A DNA stretch of 42,650 bases from an uncultured Victivallis sp. (lineage in GTDB: Bacteria; Verrucomicrobiota; Lentisphaeria; Victivallales; Victivallaceae). The stretch covers positions 1 through 42,650 of the forward strand of contig NZ_CALXSK010000034.1 in NCBI RefSeq assembly GCF_944391105.1, read 5' to 3'. The notes beneath the pieces are model-generated. The model saw nothing but the letters and a program-made list of their open reading frames with translations, was not told the origin of the DNA and made no database searches. The position numbers and the translations under genes were made by a program. Shown in pieces: positions 25,335-33,584 of this stretch. How positions within the stretch are numbered: position 1 is the stretch's first letter; every line of letters starts with the position of its first letter.

Positions 25335-25607
25335 ATGGCCAATAAGATCAAAGTGGAAATCTGTCTCGGAACAACATGTTACGTTCTCGGTTCGTTCCGG
25401 CTGTCGGCACTTGAGGAGCAGCTGCCGCCTGAGCTCAAGGAGCGGGTAGAGGTGGTCGGTTGCGCCTGCCTCGACGTCTGCCACGACCGTAACTACGGCA
25501 ATGCGCCGTTTGTCCGGATCAACGAAGATCGCATCGTGGACAATGCGACGATTGAGAAGGTGATTGACATTCTGCGGGATGAGTATCTGTCTGGAGGTAA
25601 TGAATGA
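25335..25607 (+). CDS. Second thioredoxin-like [2Fe-2S] ferredoxin
   Basis: A 90-aa thioredoxin-fold [2Fe-2S] protein: C10-x4-C15 (CLGTTC) and C45-x3-C49 (CLDVC), with an additional C43. It is related to, but clearly diverged from, the protein encoded at 22087. GAAAGGGAAAGAAG precedes ATG 25335. Its stop overlaps the hydrogenase start as ATGA, so it is probably made in step with that enzyme and serves as its electron partner (inference). Confidence 0.88.
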   Translation: MANKIKVEICLGTTCYVLGSFRLSALEEQLPPELKERVEVVGCACLDVCHDRNYGNAPFVRINEDRIVDNATIEKVIDILRDEYLSGGNE

Positions 25608-26995
25608 ATAATGCGGAACGGACGCGCCGCCAACTGATGATCCGTTTCATACAGGAGTTTTTCAGCGGTGACCTGGGTGAAAATATCGACCGGATTCCGG
25701 TGGAGATGCGGCCGCGGACGGAGGAACCCGTCCGCTGTTGCGTCTACAAGGACCGGGCGATGCTGAAGTACCGGCTGATGGCGCTGATGGGCTTCGGCAT
25801 GGAGGAGGAGACCGACGAATCGCGTCGGCTTTCGGACTATCTGGCGGACGCAAAGGCGGGAAACAACCACACCGAGCCGGTGCTTTCGGTCTGCTCGGTC
25901 GGCTGCCATGGCTGTGTGGACAGCCACGTGCAGGTGTCGAACAGCTGTGTCGGATGCTTTGCGCGGCCCTGCGTCGGCGCGTGTCCGAAGCAGGCGATTT
26001 CGGTGGTGAACCAGCGCTCGACGATCGACCGCACGAAGTGCATCAACTGCGGCAAGTGCATGGCGGTCTGCCCGTATCATGCGATCATCCGCAATCCGCT
26101 GCCGTGCGAGGATGCGTGCCCGGTCGGGGCGATCGGGAAGGGGGAGGACGGTCGTGTGCGGATCGATTTCGACCGTTGCATTTATTGCGGAAAGTGCTTC
26201 CGGTCCTGCCCGTTCAGCGCGATTATGGAGCGTTCACAGCTTGCGGGGATCCTTCAGGCGATGGTCGACGGCAAGGAGGTCATTGCGATGGTTGCACCGT
26301 CGATCACGGATCAGTTCCCGGGGACGATCGAGCAGCTGTTTGCTGCGCTGAAGCTCGCCGGTTTTTCGGATATCATGGAGGTTGCGCTCGGCGCGGAGAT
26401 GACCACCGCGCACGAGGCTGAGGAGTTTTTCGAGCGCATGGAGCGCGGCGACATTCTCATGACCAGCAGCTGCTGCCCGGCCTGGGTGGAGGCGGCGAAG
26501 CGTCACATTCCGGATATTGTGCGTTTTGTTTCGTCCACGCCGAGTCCGATGGCTTACGCCGGGCAGATCACGGCGAAGGCGCATCCGAATGCGGTGAAGG
26601 TGTTTATCGGGCCGTGCATCGCGAAGCGGCGCGAAGCGCAGGCCGATCCGAACGTCGATTTCGTCATGACGTTTGAGGAGCTCGGGGCACTGCTGGCCGC
26701 GAAGGAGATCGACGTGATTTCGCTTGAAGCGCCGCCGCTGGAACATCCTGCGGCGAGTTATGCGCGCAACTTCGCAAAGAGCTGTGGTGTTTCCCAGGCG
26801 ATTCTGCAGGAGATCGGCGAAGAAAAGCCCGATGACACGCGTCCGAAGATCGATGAGAAATTCATCAATGGTCTCGACCGCAAGTCCGTGAATCTGCTGA
26901 AGCTCTACGCGAAGGGCAAGCTGCCCGGCAACTTCGTGGAGGTCATGGCCTGCACGGGCGGCTGCGTCGGCGGCCCCTGTTCACTTGCGCGGTGA
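25604..26995 (+). CDS. hydA: Monomeric [FeFe] hydrogenase
   Basis: A 463-aa [FeFe] hydrogenase. After an N-terminal helical part come Cys-rich [4Fe-4S] modules at about residues 95-210 (CSVGCHGC; CVGCFARPCVGACP; CINCGKCMAVCP; CIYCGKCFRSCP). The H-cluster domain follows with the full TSSCCPAW (C290 for proton transfer, C291 ligand), IGPCIAK (C338) and VMACTGGC (C450, C454). Unlike HydS, it retains the proton-transfer Cys, so it should be catalytically active in H2 production or uptake. The C-terminus stops a few residues after the last motif. There is no NuoF-like flavin subunit nearby, so it is probably ferredoxin-linked rather than electron-bifurcating. Confidence 0.93.
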   Translation: MNNAERTRRQLMIRFIQEFFSGDLGENIDRIPVEMRPRTEEPVRCCVYKDRAMLKYRLMALMGFGMEEETDESRRLSDYLADAKAGNNHTEPVLSVCSVGCHGCVDSHVQVSNSCVGCFARPCVGACPKQAISVVNQRSTIDRTKCINCGKCMAVCPYHAIIRNPLPCEDACPVGAIGKGEDGRVRIDFDRCIYCGKCFRSCPFSAIMERSQLAGILQAMVDGKEVIAMVAPSITDQFPGTIEQLFAALKLAGFSDIMEVALGAEMTTAHEAEEFFERMERGDILMTSSCCPAWVEAAKRHIPDIVRFVSSTPSPMAYAGQITAKAHPNAVKVFIGPCIAKRREAQADPNVDFVMTFEELGALLAAKEIDVISLEAPPLEHPAASYARNFAKSCGVSQAILQEIGEEKPDDTRPKIDEKFINGLDRKSVNLLKLYAKGKLPGNFVEVMACTGGCVGGPCSLAR

Positions 26996-27009
26996 CAGAA
27001 AAGAAACTG

Positions 27010-27050
27010 GGGGGCGGCGTACCGGAAAAAGGTGTGCCGCCCCCGTTTTT
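27010..27050 (+). terminator. Terminator of the hydrogenase cassette
   Basis: GGGGGCGGCGTACC (27010-27023) pairs with GGTGTGCCGCCCCC (27031-27044) through 14 pairs including two G-U pairs, followed by GTTTTT. It may also serve the convergent marR gene. Confidence 0.92.
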
Positions 27051-27511
27051 CATGAGTGTTCCGTTTCGCTGAGAAAGGAACGCTCGAATCCGCGCTGGAG
27101 ACGTTCATACATCTCCAGGAGCTGCTCTTGTTCCGCAGGGGAAAGCGCGTCCATGGCCGCTCGTTCCTTTTCAAAGATCGTGTTGACGACTTCCTCGCCG
27201 AAACGGCGCCCCGCCGGGGTGAGAGTGATCAGTTTGCGGCGCCGGTCCGCCGGATGCGGCAGACGTTCGAGGTGCCCGTCCCTTTCGAGGGAATCCAGCA
27301 CGAAGGTCATTGTCTGCCGCGGAATGCTCAAACGGTCTGCCGTCGCGGCGGGTTCGAGGCCTTCCGGATGGTGGTACAGCTCCTCCAGCAGCAGATAGGA
27401 GTTGTACGAGAGATTCCAGCGATGCAGGATCTTGAAATAGACCCGGTCGAATTTTCCCCACAGATCGAAAAGTCGCTGCATGCGCGCCGCAATATCGTTG
27501 TCGTTTTTCAT
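27050..27511 (-). CDS. MarR-family transcriptional regulator
   Basis: A 153-aa winged-helix repressor of the MarR family. The HTH is in AATADRLSIPRQTMTFVLDSLER (about residues 55-77), and the wing is HPADRRRKLITLTPAGRR. MarR proteins bind palindromic operators as dimers and release them upon ligand binding. It lies 6 bases after the MATE gene, in the same transcript, so it probably controls the exporter and itself. A fitting palindrome lies at the MATE promoter (28983-29006). Confidence 0.92.
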   Translation of the reverse strand: MKNDNDIAARMQRLFDLWGKFDRVYFKILHRWNLSYNSYLLLEELYHHPEGLEPAATADRLSIPRQTMTFVLDSLERDGHLERLPHPADRRRKLITLTPAGRRFGEEVVNTIFEKERAAMDALSPAEQEQLLEMYERLQRGFERSFLSETEHS

Positions 27512-27517
27512 TTGCCC

Positions 27518-28933
27518 TCATGTGTTGGTCGCTTTTTTTACTATATCACCGCTTGAAGGCAAAAGCAAAGCGGAGTTGAACCGGAGCTGGCGGACGGCCG
27601 GATTTTTCCGGTATTCTTCCTCCCGTTTGTACAACAGCTGAAGAAGCAGTACGACGGCCGCCATGAACAGTTTTGAAACCGGCATGGCCGCCCAGATTCC
27701 GTCGGTTCCGAATAGATGCGGCAGCAGCAGCAGAGAAATCGGCAGCACGACGAAGCAGTCCAGGTAGACCAGCAGAGAGGCCGTTCCCGGACGGCCAATC
27801 GCCTGAAAATAGGATTCCGATACCTTCTGTATCCCGAGAAACGGGTAGACCAGCGCACTGATCAGAAGTCCCCGTTCGGCGAAATGGAGCGTTTCCGTTC
27901 CCGCATTGAAGAGATCCGGAATGATTCTGCTCCCGCCGGCGGACAGTACTGCGCCGCCGACCCCGATCAGAACTGCGGCAAAGAGACCGCGATGCGCAAT
28001 GGAATTGCGCTGTCTCGTTTCTCCGGCCCCCTGCAGATAGCTGATCAGCGGCTGTATTCCAGTCCCGATCCCCTGTTGCAGCATGAGGATTGTCGATTCG
28101 ACATAACTGATGATCGCATAAGCCGCCACTGCGGCGACGCCGCCGTAAAGAAGCGTCTGCCGGTTATGCAGAAAAATGACTGCTGCAACAGAGATTTGCA
28201 CGCCGAATGATGGGATCCCCGCCGTGACGATGCGGTGCACCAGTTTCGGTTGAAGCCGGAACATGGTTCGACGGATTCTGAAGTGCGTGCGCTCTGAACC
28301 AAAGTAACAGAGCGCAAGCAGAAAGCAGATCATCTGCGCCAGAATCGTCGCCCATGCAGAACCCGCCACTCCCCCCCGGAATACCAGTACGAACAGATAG
28401 TCCAGAAGAATGTTCGCAATGAGTCCGGCAACCATGATTCCCATGGCAAGACGCGGAGCTCCATCATTGCGCATGGCGGCAACCAGACAGACGGTAGCCA
28501 TCATGAAGAAACCACCTCCCATCGTGATCTGTACATAAATCCGAGCCGCCGGAAGCAGCTCCGGCGCAGCTCCCGCCGCGATCAGTATCGGGTCCAGCAG
28601 CGGCAGCAGCAGAATTAGAAGCAGCACAGCTGGAACCAGCAGAATCAGCATATTGCCGAAAAGTCTGTCTGCCACCCGGAGATTGCCGCGCCCGCGGGCC
28701 AGGGCTATGGCTACCGCACCTCCCGTGCCGATCATTTCGCCGCAGGCGACGATCAGAAGTGACAGCGGGAATGCTACGTTTATTGCGGCCAGACCGGTAT
28801 CCCCGGCCCCCCAGCCGACGAAAAATCCGTCGACCAACGTGTACACTCCGGCGGTCAGCATGCTGATTGTCGACGGAACCACGTAACGGAAAAAAAGTTT
28901 TCCGGTTCTGGTTGTTTTGTCGTTTCGTACCAT
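27518..28933 (-). CDS. MATE-family efflux transporter
   Basis: A 471-aa inner-membrane exporter with about 12 hydrophobic segments in two halves. The N-terminal landmark VPSTISMLTAGVYTLVDGFFVG and GEMIGTGGAVAIALARGRGN are typical of the MATE (MatE/NorM/DinF) superfamily. These transporters expel cationic drugs or metabolites in exchange for Na+ or H+. ATG 28933 follows GGAGG. It heads a two-gene operon with marR. The substrate is not predictable. Confidence 0.92.
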   Translation of the reverse strand: MVRNDKTTRTGKLFFRYVVPSTISMLTAGVYTLVDGFFVGWGAGDTGLAAINVAFPLSLLIVACGEMIGTGGAVAIALARGRGNLRVADRLFGNMLILLVPAVLLLILLLPLLDPILIAAGAAPELLPAARIYVQITMGGGFFMMATVCLVAAMRNDGAPRLAMGIMVAGLIANILLDYLFVLVFRGGVAGSAWATILAQMICFLLALCYFGSERTHFRIRRTMFRLQPKLVHRIVTAGIPSFGVQISVAAVIFLHNRQTLLYGGVAAVAAYAIISYVESTILMLQQGIGTGIQPLISYLQGAGETRQRNSIAHRGLFAAVLIGVGGAVLSAGGSRIIPDLFNAGTETLHFAERGLLISALVYPFLGIQKVSESYFQAIGRPGTASLLVYLDCFVVLPISLLLLPHLFGTDGIWAAMPVSKLFMAAVVLLLQLLYKREEEYRKNPAVRQLRFNSALLLPSSGDIVKKATNT

Positions 28934-28982
28934 GATGAACCTCCGCAGGATTTTACGGAACTTCCCTATGAAGTACCGTATG

Positions 28983-29037
28983 ATATAATCTCATTTGGTA
29001 TTATATGAAACTATACATCTTTTCTGGAAAAAGTCAA
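28983..29037 (-). promoter_or_regulatory. Promoter and palindromic operator of the MATE-marR operon
   Basis: Minus-strand TTGACT (29037-29032) and TATAGT (29015-29010) have a 16-base spacer. Immediately downstream, ATATAAT and ATTATAT (28983-28989 and 29000-29006) form an inverted repeat with a 10-base centre, positioned over the transcription start as expected for MarR autoregulation. Confidence 0.65.
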
Positions 29038-29139
29038 GTCGTCCGGAATTTCAGGGGAATTGCGAAGAAAAAATGGTCTGCCAGGAGGAGGTGGGAGAGA
29101 CGGAAGGGAAACGGAATCCTTTGAGCGCAGGGAAACAGG

Positions 29140-29176
29140 AAGGGAGCGTGCACGCAAAACCGTGCTCCGCTCCCTT
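29140..29176 (-). terminator. Stem-loop downstream of the sugar isomerase-like gene
   Basis: AAGGGAGCG (29140-29148) pairs with CGCTCCCTT (29168-29176), with an inner GCACG/CGTGC stem. It lies 20 bases after the minus-strand gene. The T-tract is poor on either strand. Confidence 0.5.
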
Positions 29177-29196
29177 TCAGTCTGCGGGCTGCAGGG

Positions 29197-30072
29197 TTAC
29201 ATCATGGATTTGAGCCGGTCGAAGGTCCGGCAGAGCGTTGCAATCGGAATTCTGTAGCCGATCGGAGCGACTTCGTTTTGAATGCATTGCAGTTTCGGGG
29301 CGCCGGCGAGTGTCGACATGACGTGCTGCCAGTCGATGTTACCGTTGCCGGGCAAATTGTGATCGTCGTACTGCCCGAAGTTGTCATGCAGATGGCAGGT
29401 CACGATATGGGGCAGGAGTTTTTCCAGAACCCGGTTGTCCCACGGAATCGCATCCGCCCAGCCATCCCAGCCATCCCGCGCGGCCGATACCGGAAACTCC
29501 TTTCCCTTCGCCATGAGGTTCGCGTGTCCGGCATCGTAACAGATTCCGAGGAACGGTGAGCGGAAATGGTCGAGGATCGCAAGCAGTTTTTCCGGCGTGT
29601 TGGTCGGAAACCAGATGTTCTCGATCGCGATGACGACTCCGCACGTTTCCGCCGTCGGCAGCAGCGCCTCGAGCGACTGCAGAATGCAGTTGTGATAATC
29701 GTCGAGCGAATATTCCCGGAACGGCACGTTGCCGACGTGGATCGTACAGCTCTCTGCTCCGAAGTCGCGCACGATTTTGAGCACGAGTTTCAGACGGTCG
29801 ATCATCATGGGGCGTTCGTCCGCAAGCGGATTGTCGAGATCCTCATGGATGCCGAACGGCGCATGTGCGCCGCAGAACGTCAGTCCGGCTTCCCGGGCTT
29901 CTTTCCGGAGTGTTTCAGCGAACTCAAATTGCTGCATGACTCTGCGCAGCAGGCAGTCGGCCAGAACCAGATGGTCGGCTCCATTCACCGAGAATTCCTG
30001 CATCAACAGCGGACGCAGACGGTCGGAGCACTCCTGCCAACTGAAAAAATGAGAAACCGGTATTGATTTCAT
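29197..30072 (-). CDS. Sugar phosphate isomerase/epimerase (xylose isomerase-like TIM barrel)
   Basis: A 291-aa protein of the AP-endonuclease-2/xylose-isomerase-like family. Metal-binding positions expected in the barrel are visible: the His in CGAHAPFG, the Glu in VVIAIENIWF, the Asp/His in CYDAGHANL and the His in VTCHLHDNFGQ. Members isomerise or epimerise sugars and inositols in the cytoplasm; the substrate here is unknown. It lies downstream of argC beyond a terminator, so it may have separate expression. No neighbouring sugar pathway gene identifies its role. Confidence 0.88.
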   Translation of the reverse strand: MKSIPVSHFFSWQECSDRLRPLLMQEFSVNGADHLVLADCLLRRVMQQFEFAETLRKEAREAGLTFCGAHAPFGIHEDLDNPLADERPMMIDRLKLVLKIVRDFGAESCTIHVGNVPFREYSLDDYHNCILQSLEALLPTAETCGVVIAIENIWFPTNTPEKLLAILDHFRSPFLGICYDAGHANLMAKGKEFPVSAARDGWDGWADAIPWDNRVLEKLLPHIVTCHLHDNFGQYDDHNLPGNGNIDWQHVMSTLAGAPKLQCIQNEVAPIGYRIPIATLCRTFDRLKSMM

Positions 30073-30089
30073 GATTATCCTTCCGAATG

Positions 30090-30115
30090 AAAAAAGGGCG
30101 GAATTTGATCCGCCC
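30090..30115 (-). terminator. Terminator of argC
   Basis: On the minus strand GGGCGGA and TCCGCCC (30115-30109 and 30102-30096) form a perfect stem with a 6-base loop followed by six T residues. It lies 8 bases after argC. Confidence 0.92.
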
Positions 30116-30123
30116 GCATATTG

Positions 30124-31149
30124 TTAGATAAGTCCCTCGGCTTCATCGAGTCCGAACCGGATGTTCATACATTGAACCGCCTGTCCGGAAGCCCCCTTGG
30201 TCAGGTTGTCGATGCAGCTTGTGACGATGACCTTGTTCGTGTGCGGATCGAGGTTATAACCGATTTCGCAGGTGTTGGTCATAAACACATATTTCGTGTC
30301 GCTCGTGCGTTTCGGCGGCAGAATCCGGACGAACTGTTCGCTGCCGTAGGCCTGCTGGTAGACTTCGCCGATCTTCTCGAGCGTGGTGCCCGGCATGGCA
30401 TCCATGACGATGGTCGAGTTGATGCCGCGATTCATCGGCGCGAGATGCGGGATGAAATTGATCGCCATCTCGGGCTGCCCGGCCGCGAAGGCCATCTCCT
30501 GCTCGATCTCCGGCAGATGACGGTGGCCGACGACGCCGTAGGCTTTCAAACTCTCGTTGCACTCCGGGAAGATGTAGGGCAGATCGACCTTGCGGCCCGC
30601 GCCGGTCACGCCGGAACAGCTCGCCACGACGATTCCCTTCGGACTTACGAGTTTTGCCGCGAGCAGCGGAACGGTCGGCAGGATCGAACTGGTTGGGTAG
30701 CATCCCGCGCAGGCGACGAGGTCGGCGGTTTTGAGCTGCTCCCGGTAACGTTCGGGCAGTCCGTAGACCGCTTTTTTCAACAGTTCCGGAGCGGGATGGT
30801 CGACCTTGTAGTACTCCTTGTACTTCTCGGGACTCTTGAGCCGGAAGTCGGCGGAGATGTCGAACACCTTGATTCCGGCGTTCAGCAGCGGAATCGCATA
30901 TTCGGTTGCAAGTCCATGCGGCAGCGCAAGAATCGCCGCGTCACATTTTCTGGCGATCTCCTCGACGTTCGGCTCGCAGAACACCAGATTCGAACCCGTG
31001 AAGCGGGGGAACACGGTCGAGACCGGCTCTCCGGCGCTTTTCCGGGAGGTGATCGCCGTCACCTCGGCGTTTCTGTGCCGCAGAAGAATCCGCAGCAGTT
31101 CCTCCCCCGCATAACCGGAGGCTCCGAAAACTGCAACTCTGACTTTCAT
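30124..31149 (-). CDS. argC: N-acetyl-gamma-glutamyl-phosphate reductase ArgC
   Basis: A 341-aa enzyme that reduces N-acetylglutamyl phosphate to the semialdehyde with NADPH, the third step of arginine (ornithine) synthesis. The N-terminal Rossmann motif is FGASGYAGEELLRILLRH, and the catalytic Cys150 lies in CAGCYPTSS. HRHLPEIEQE and FIPHLAPMNRGI are further conserved blocks. The length is that of the long ArgC type. It is bounded by terminators on both sides and no other arg gene is in the window. Confidence 0.96.
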   Translation of the reverse strand: MKVRVAVFGASGYAGEELLRILLRHRNAEVTAITSRKSAGEPVSTVFPRFTGSNLVFCEPNVEEIARKCDAAILALPHGLATEYAIPLLNAGIKVFDISADFRLKSPEKYKEYYKVDHPAPELLKKAVYGLPERYREQLKTADLVACAGCYPTSSILPTVPLLAAKLVSPKGIVVASCSGVTGAGRKVDLPYIFPECNESLKAYGVVGHRHLPEIEQEMAFAAGQPEMAINFIPHLAPMNRGINSTIVMDAMPGTTLEKIGEVYQQAYGSEQFVRILPPKRTSDTKYVFMTNTCEIGYNLDPHTNKVIVTSCIDNLTKGASGQAVQCMNIRFGLDEAEGLI

Positions 31150-31185
31150 TTTTTCTGTATCCTCAACTTTTTCACTCTGTTTGAG

Positions 31186-31209
31186 AAAAAGGCCGCATGG
31201 CAGGCGGCC
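31186..31209 (-). terminator. Terminator of the DUF349 gene
   Basis: On the minus strand GGCCGC and GCGGCC (31209-31204 and 31196-31191) form a stem with a 7-base loop followed by TTTTT. It lies between the DUF349 gene and argC. Confidence 0.88.
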
Positions 31210-31226
31210 GGTTGACGTGGTTGAAT

Positions 31227-33317
31227 TCAGCGGATCTTGCCGTAGGCGTTGTCGAACCGTTTGAACGAGGCTTCCAGAGCATCGCTTTCGAGCAGTCCGG
31301 CATTGGTAAACTCCGAAAGAAGCTGCTTCGGATCGACGCTCTTCGAGCGGCTTTCGTGCGCATTCGCCGCGGCGAAGTTTCCGGCGATCGCGGCCGTGAG
31401 TTCGGCAGCGAGCGCGAGTGCGTCGTCCGCGGCGGATTTCGGCTCTTCCTTCGACTCGATGCCGACGAGTTTCTCAAGCTCGGAGGTGATCCGCTTATGT
31501 TCCGCCGCTGCGTGTTCGAAGGATTTCGCAAGTTTTTCCTTCGCTTTTTCATCTCCTGCCGCCGCCTGACCGATCAGGGCGGCTGCTGCGGCGAGTTTCG
31601 GGAAGCGGTCGAGATGTTCGATCGCGAGGCGTCCTTCCGCAAGCGGAGTCCCGGCTTTGACCTCCTCCCAGGCTGCGGCGAGCGAGCGTGCGACACTCTT
31701 TGCGAGCGTGAGCTTGTCCGCGAGCACGCGGGATCTGGCGGAGCCGAGGGCGGCTTCGAATTTCTCCCCCGCCTTGATCTCCTGCTGGAAGGTCTTCCGG
31801 CACCCGAGTTCCTTGAGTTCGCGACGGATTGCCCGGTAGCGCGAATCGGCCGCCGCCGTGTCGGTGATGTCTGCGGCGAGCCCTTCGATTTCGGCGATGA
31901 GTTTTCTGGCCTGCTCCTCGCGGTTGGCGAACGCTTCGCGTCGGCCGGAGAAGAACTTGTCGAGCGCGGCATTGAATTTTTCCGAAAGCTCCTGTTCGGC
32001 GCGTCCGGCGCGACCGGCGGTCATGAATTCGCTGCGGAGCTGTTTGGCGCGCTGTACGGCGGCGGGGGAGTCGACGGATTCACCCGCAAGCTGTTCGGCT
32101 TCGGCAAGGAGTTTGCGCTTGATTTCCGCAATCGCTTCGAATTTCGCGTTGCGCTCATCGAACCAGGCGCTGCGGGCGTTGAAAAATTTGTCCGCGGAGG
32201 CGCGGAACGCGGCGAACAGCGCCTTCTCCTGAGCGCCTGCTCCCGGAATCGTCTTCCAGGCGGCCTGCAGCTCTTTGAACGCGGCCGCAGTCGCATTCCA
32301 CTCGGTCGAATCGGCGAGAGCCGCGGCTTTTTCACAGAGCTCCTGCTTGGCGGCGGCGGCCTGCTTGTGCTGTTGCCGGAGATGGGCGTAATATTCGTCG
32401 ACGCGGTGCTGGAGTTTGCGGGTCGCTTCGAGGTAACGCGGATTGATTTCGTCGGCCTTCGCTTTCGGAACCGCTCCGAGCTGTTTCCATTTCTCCCGAA
32501 GTTCCTGAAGCCGTTTTGCGGCTTTCGGCAGTTCGGCTTCCGGCAGTTCGATGAGGCGGTCGAGTTCGTTGCAGAGATCCTGCTTGAGCGTAAAACTTTC
32601 CCAGCGTGCGAGATCGAGTGTCTCATAATGTTGTGCGAGCTTCGCCGCCGCTTTGCGGTGGGCGTCGTTGTATTTGTCCGCGGCGGCCTTGGCGACCTTG
32701 CCGAGGGCTGTGTATTCCGCTTCGATGGCGGTTTTGCGCTCCTTCAGGAGATTCATGTCTTCGCCCGCGGTCAGGGCAATGAGTTCTTCGGTGAGTTTTG
32801 CCGCGGCTTCGGAGCGGGCGTTTTCCTCGGCCTGTTCGGCCTCCATCCGCTCTCTGAGCGGGGTGAATTTTGCCAGAAATGATTCTGCGGCAGACTCTTC
32901 AGCAGTGAGTTCGGCGGTGCACGCCTCCCATTTTTTTCCCAGAGCTTCGACTTCGGCCGGGGTCACGAGTTCGCCTGCGGCGAGCAGGGCGTCGAGTTTC
33001 TGGTGCAGTTCGACCGATTCGTTGATTTTGGCGAGATGCTCCCGGCGGCGTTGTTCGGCCTCGGCTGCCCCGCGTTCCGCCGCCTTCTCGGCCTCGGCGA
33101 ACCGCTTGTCGAGGATCTCGGCGTATTCAGGCGGAATCTCCGGGAGGGAGTTCCATTCGGTCCGGAGCGCTTCAAGTCGAGCCGGGTAATCCTCCGCCGC
33201 GCTTTGCGGCAGTGCTTCCAGCTTGCAGCACACTTCCTCCCGCCGGTGAAGTTGTTCGCGCAGTACGTCCGACATGCCGCCGGTTGCGGCCCGGGGATTT
33301 TCGATTTGTTCGCTCAT
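31227..33317 (-). CDS. DUF349-repeat, coiled-coil-rich protein
   Basis: A 696-aa, Ala/Glu/Lys-rich, mostly helical protein. Repeats of the DUF349 type recur, for example LREKWKQLGAVPKAKADEIN with YLEATRKLQHRVDEYY, and AFKELQAAWKTIPGAGAQEK with FRASADKFFNARSAWF. No signal peptide or membrane segment is seen, so it is cytoplasmic. The molecular role of DUF349 proteins is poorly known. ATG 33317 (MSEQIENPRAATGG) is preferred; an in-frame ATG at 33377 lacks a ribosome site. It is divergent to htpG and has its own promoter and terminator. Confidence 0.82.
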   Translation of the reverse strand: MSEQIENPRAATGGMSDVLREQLHRREEVCCKLEALPQSAAEDYPARLEALRTEWNSLPEIPPEYAEILDKRFAEAEKAAERGAAEAEQRRREHLAKINESVELHQKLDALLAAGELVTPAEVEALGKKWEACTAELTAEESAAESFLAKFTPLRERMEAEQAEENARSEAAAKLTEELIALTAGEDMNLLKERKTAIEAEYTALGKVAKAAADKYNDAHRKAAAKLAQHYETLDLARWESFTLKQDLCNELDRLIELPEAELPKAAKRLQELREKWKQLGAVPKAKADEINPRYLEATRKLQHRVDEYYAHLRQQHKQAAAAKQELCEKAAALADSTEWNATAAAFKELQAAWKTIPGAGAQEKALFAAFRASADKFFNARSAWFDERNAKFEAIAEIKRKLLAEAEQLAGESVDSPAAVQRAKQLRSEFMTAGRAGRAEQELSEKFNAALDKFFSGRREAFANREEQARKLIAEIEGLAADITDTAAADSRYRAIRRELKELGCRKTFQQEIKAGEKFEAALGSARSRVLADKLTLAKSVARSLAAAWEEVKAGTPLAEGRLAIEHLDRFPKLAAAAALIGQAAAGDEKAKEKLAKSFEHAAAEHKRITSELEKLVGIESKEEPKSAADDALALAAELTAAIAGNFAAANAHESRSKSVDPKQLLSEFTNAGLLESDALEASFKRFDNAYGKIR

Positions 33318-33435
33318 GACTCCATCTTTTCCCGTTTTCGCGGCCGGGCCCGATGGACGGACTCGGCCGGTTTGCATGTATGGAACCGGAACGCCGATTC
33401 CGCAAAGAAAGCTCCTTCATTAATGAACTTCATAG

Positions 33436-33465
33436 ATTATAATCCCTTATTCCGTTTTTTTCCAA
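33436..33465 (-). promoter_or_regulatory. Promoter for the DUF349 gene
   Basis: Minus-strand TTGGAA (33465-33460) and a perfect TATAAT (33441-33436), 18-base spacer. Confidence 0.6.
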
Positions 33466-33484
33466 CCGGGAACGGTGTCCGGAC

Positions 33485-33512
33485 TTGATTTTTCCGCAAA
33501 AAAAATTATATT
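33485..33512 (+). promoter_or_regulatory. Promoter for htpG
   Basis: TTGATT (33485-33490) and TATATT (33507-33512), 16-base spacer, about 70 bases upstream of htpG. No CIRCE-type inverted repeat was seen. Confidence 0.5.
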
Positions 33513-33584
33513 TCATAATTCAGTTGTAAAGTGGCGGTATTTACCCGCTGTTGAAATTTATTTTACGAAAGAGGATGAAACGAT

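Noticed and set aside
22087..26995. Electron-bifurcating HydABC hydrogenase
   Set aside because: No NuoF/HydB flavin subunit gene is present, and the hydrogenases are of the sensory and monomeric types.
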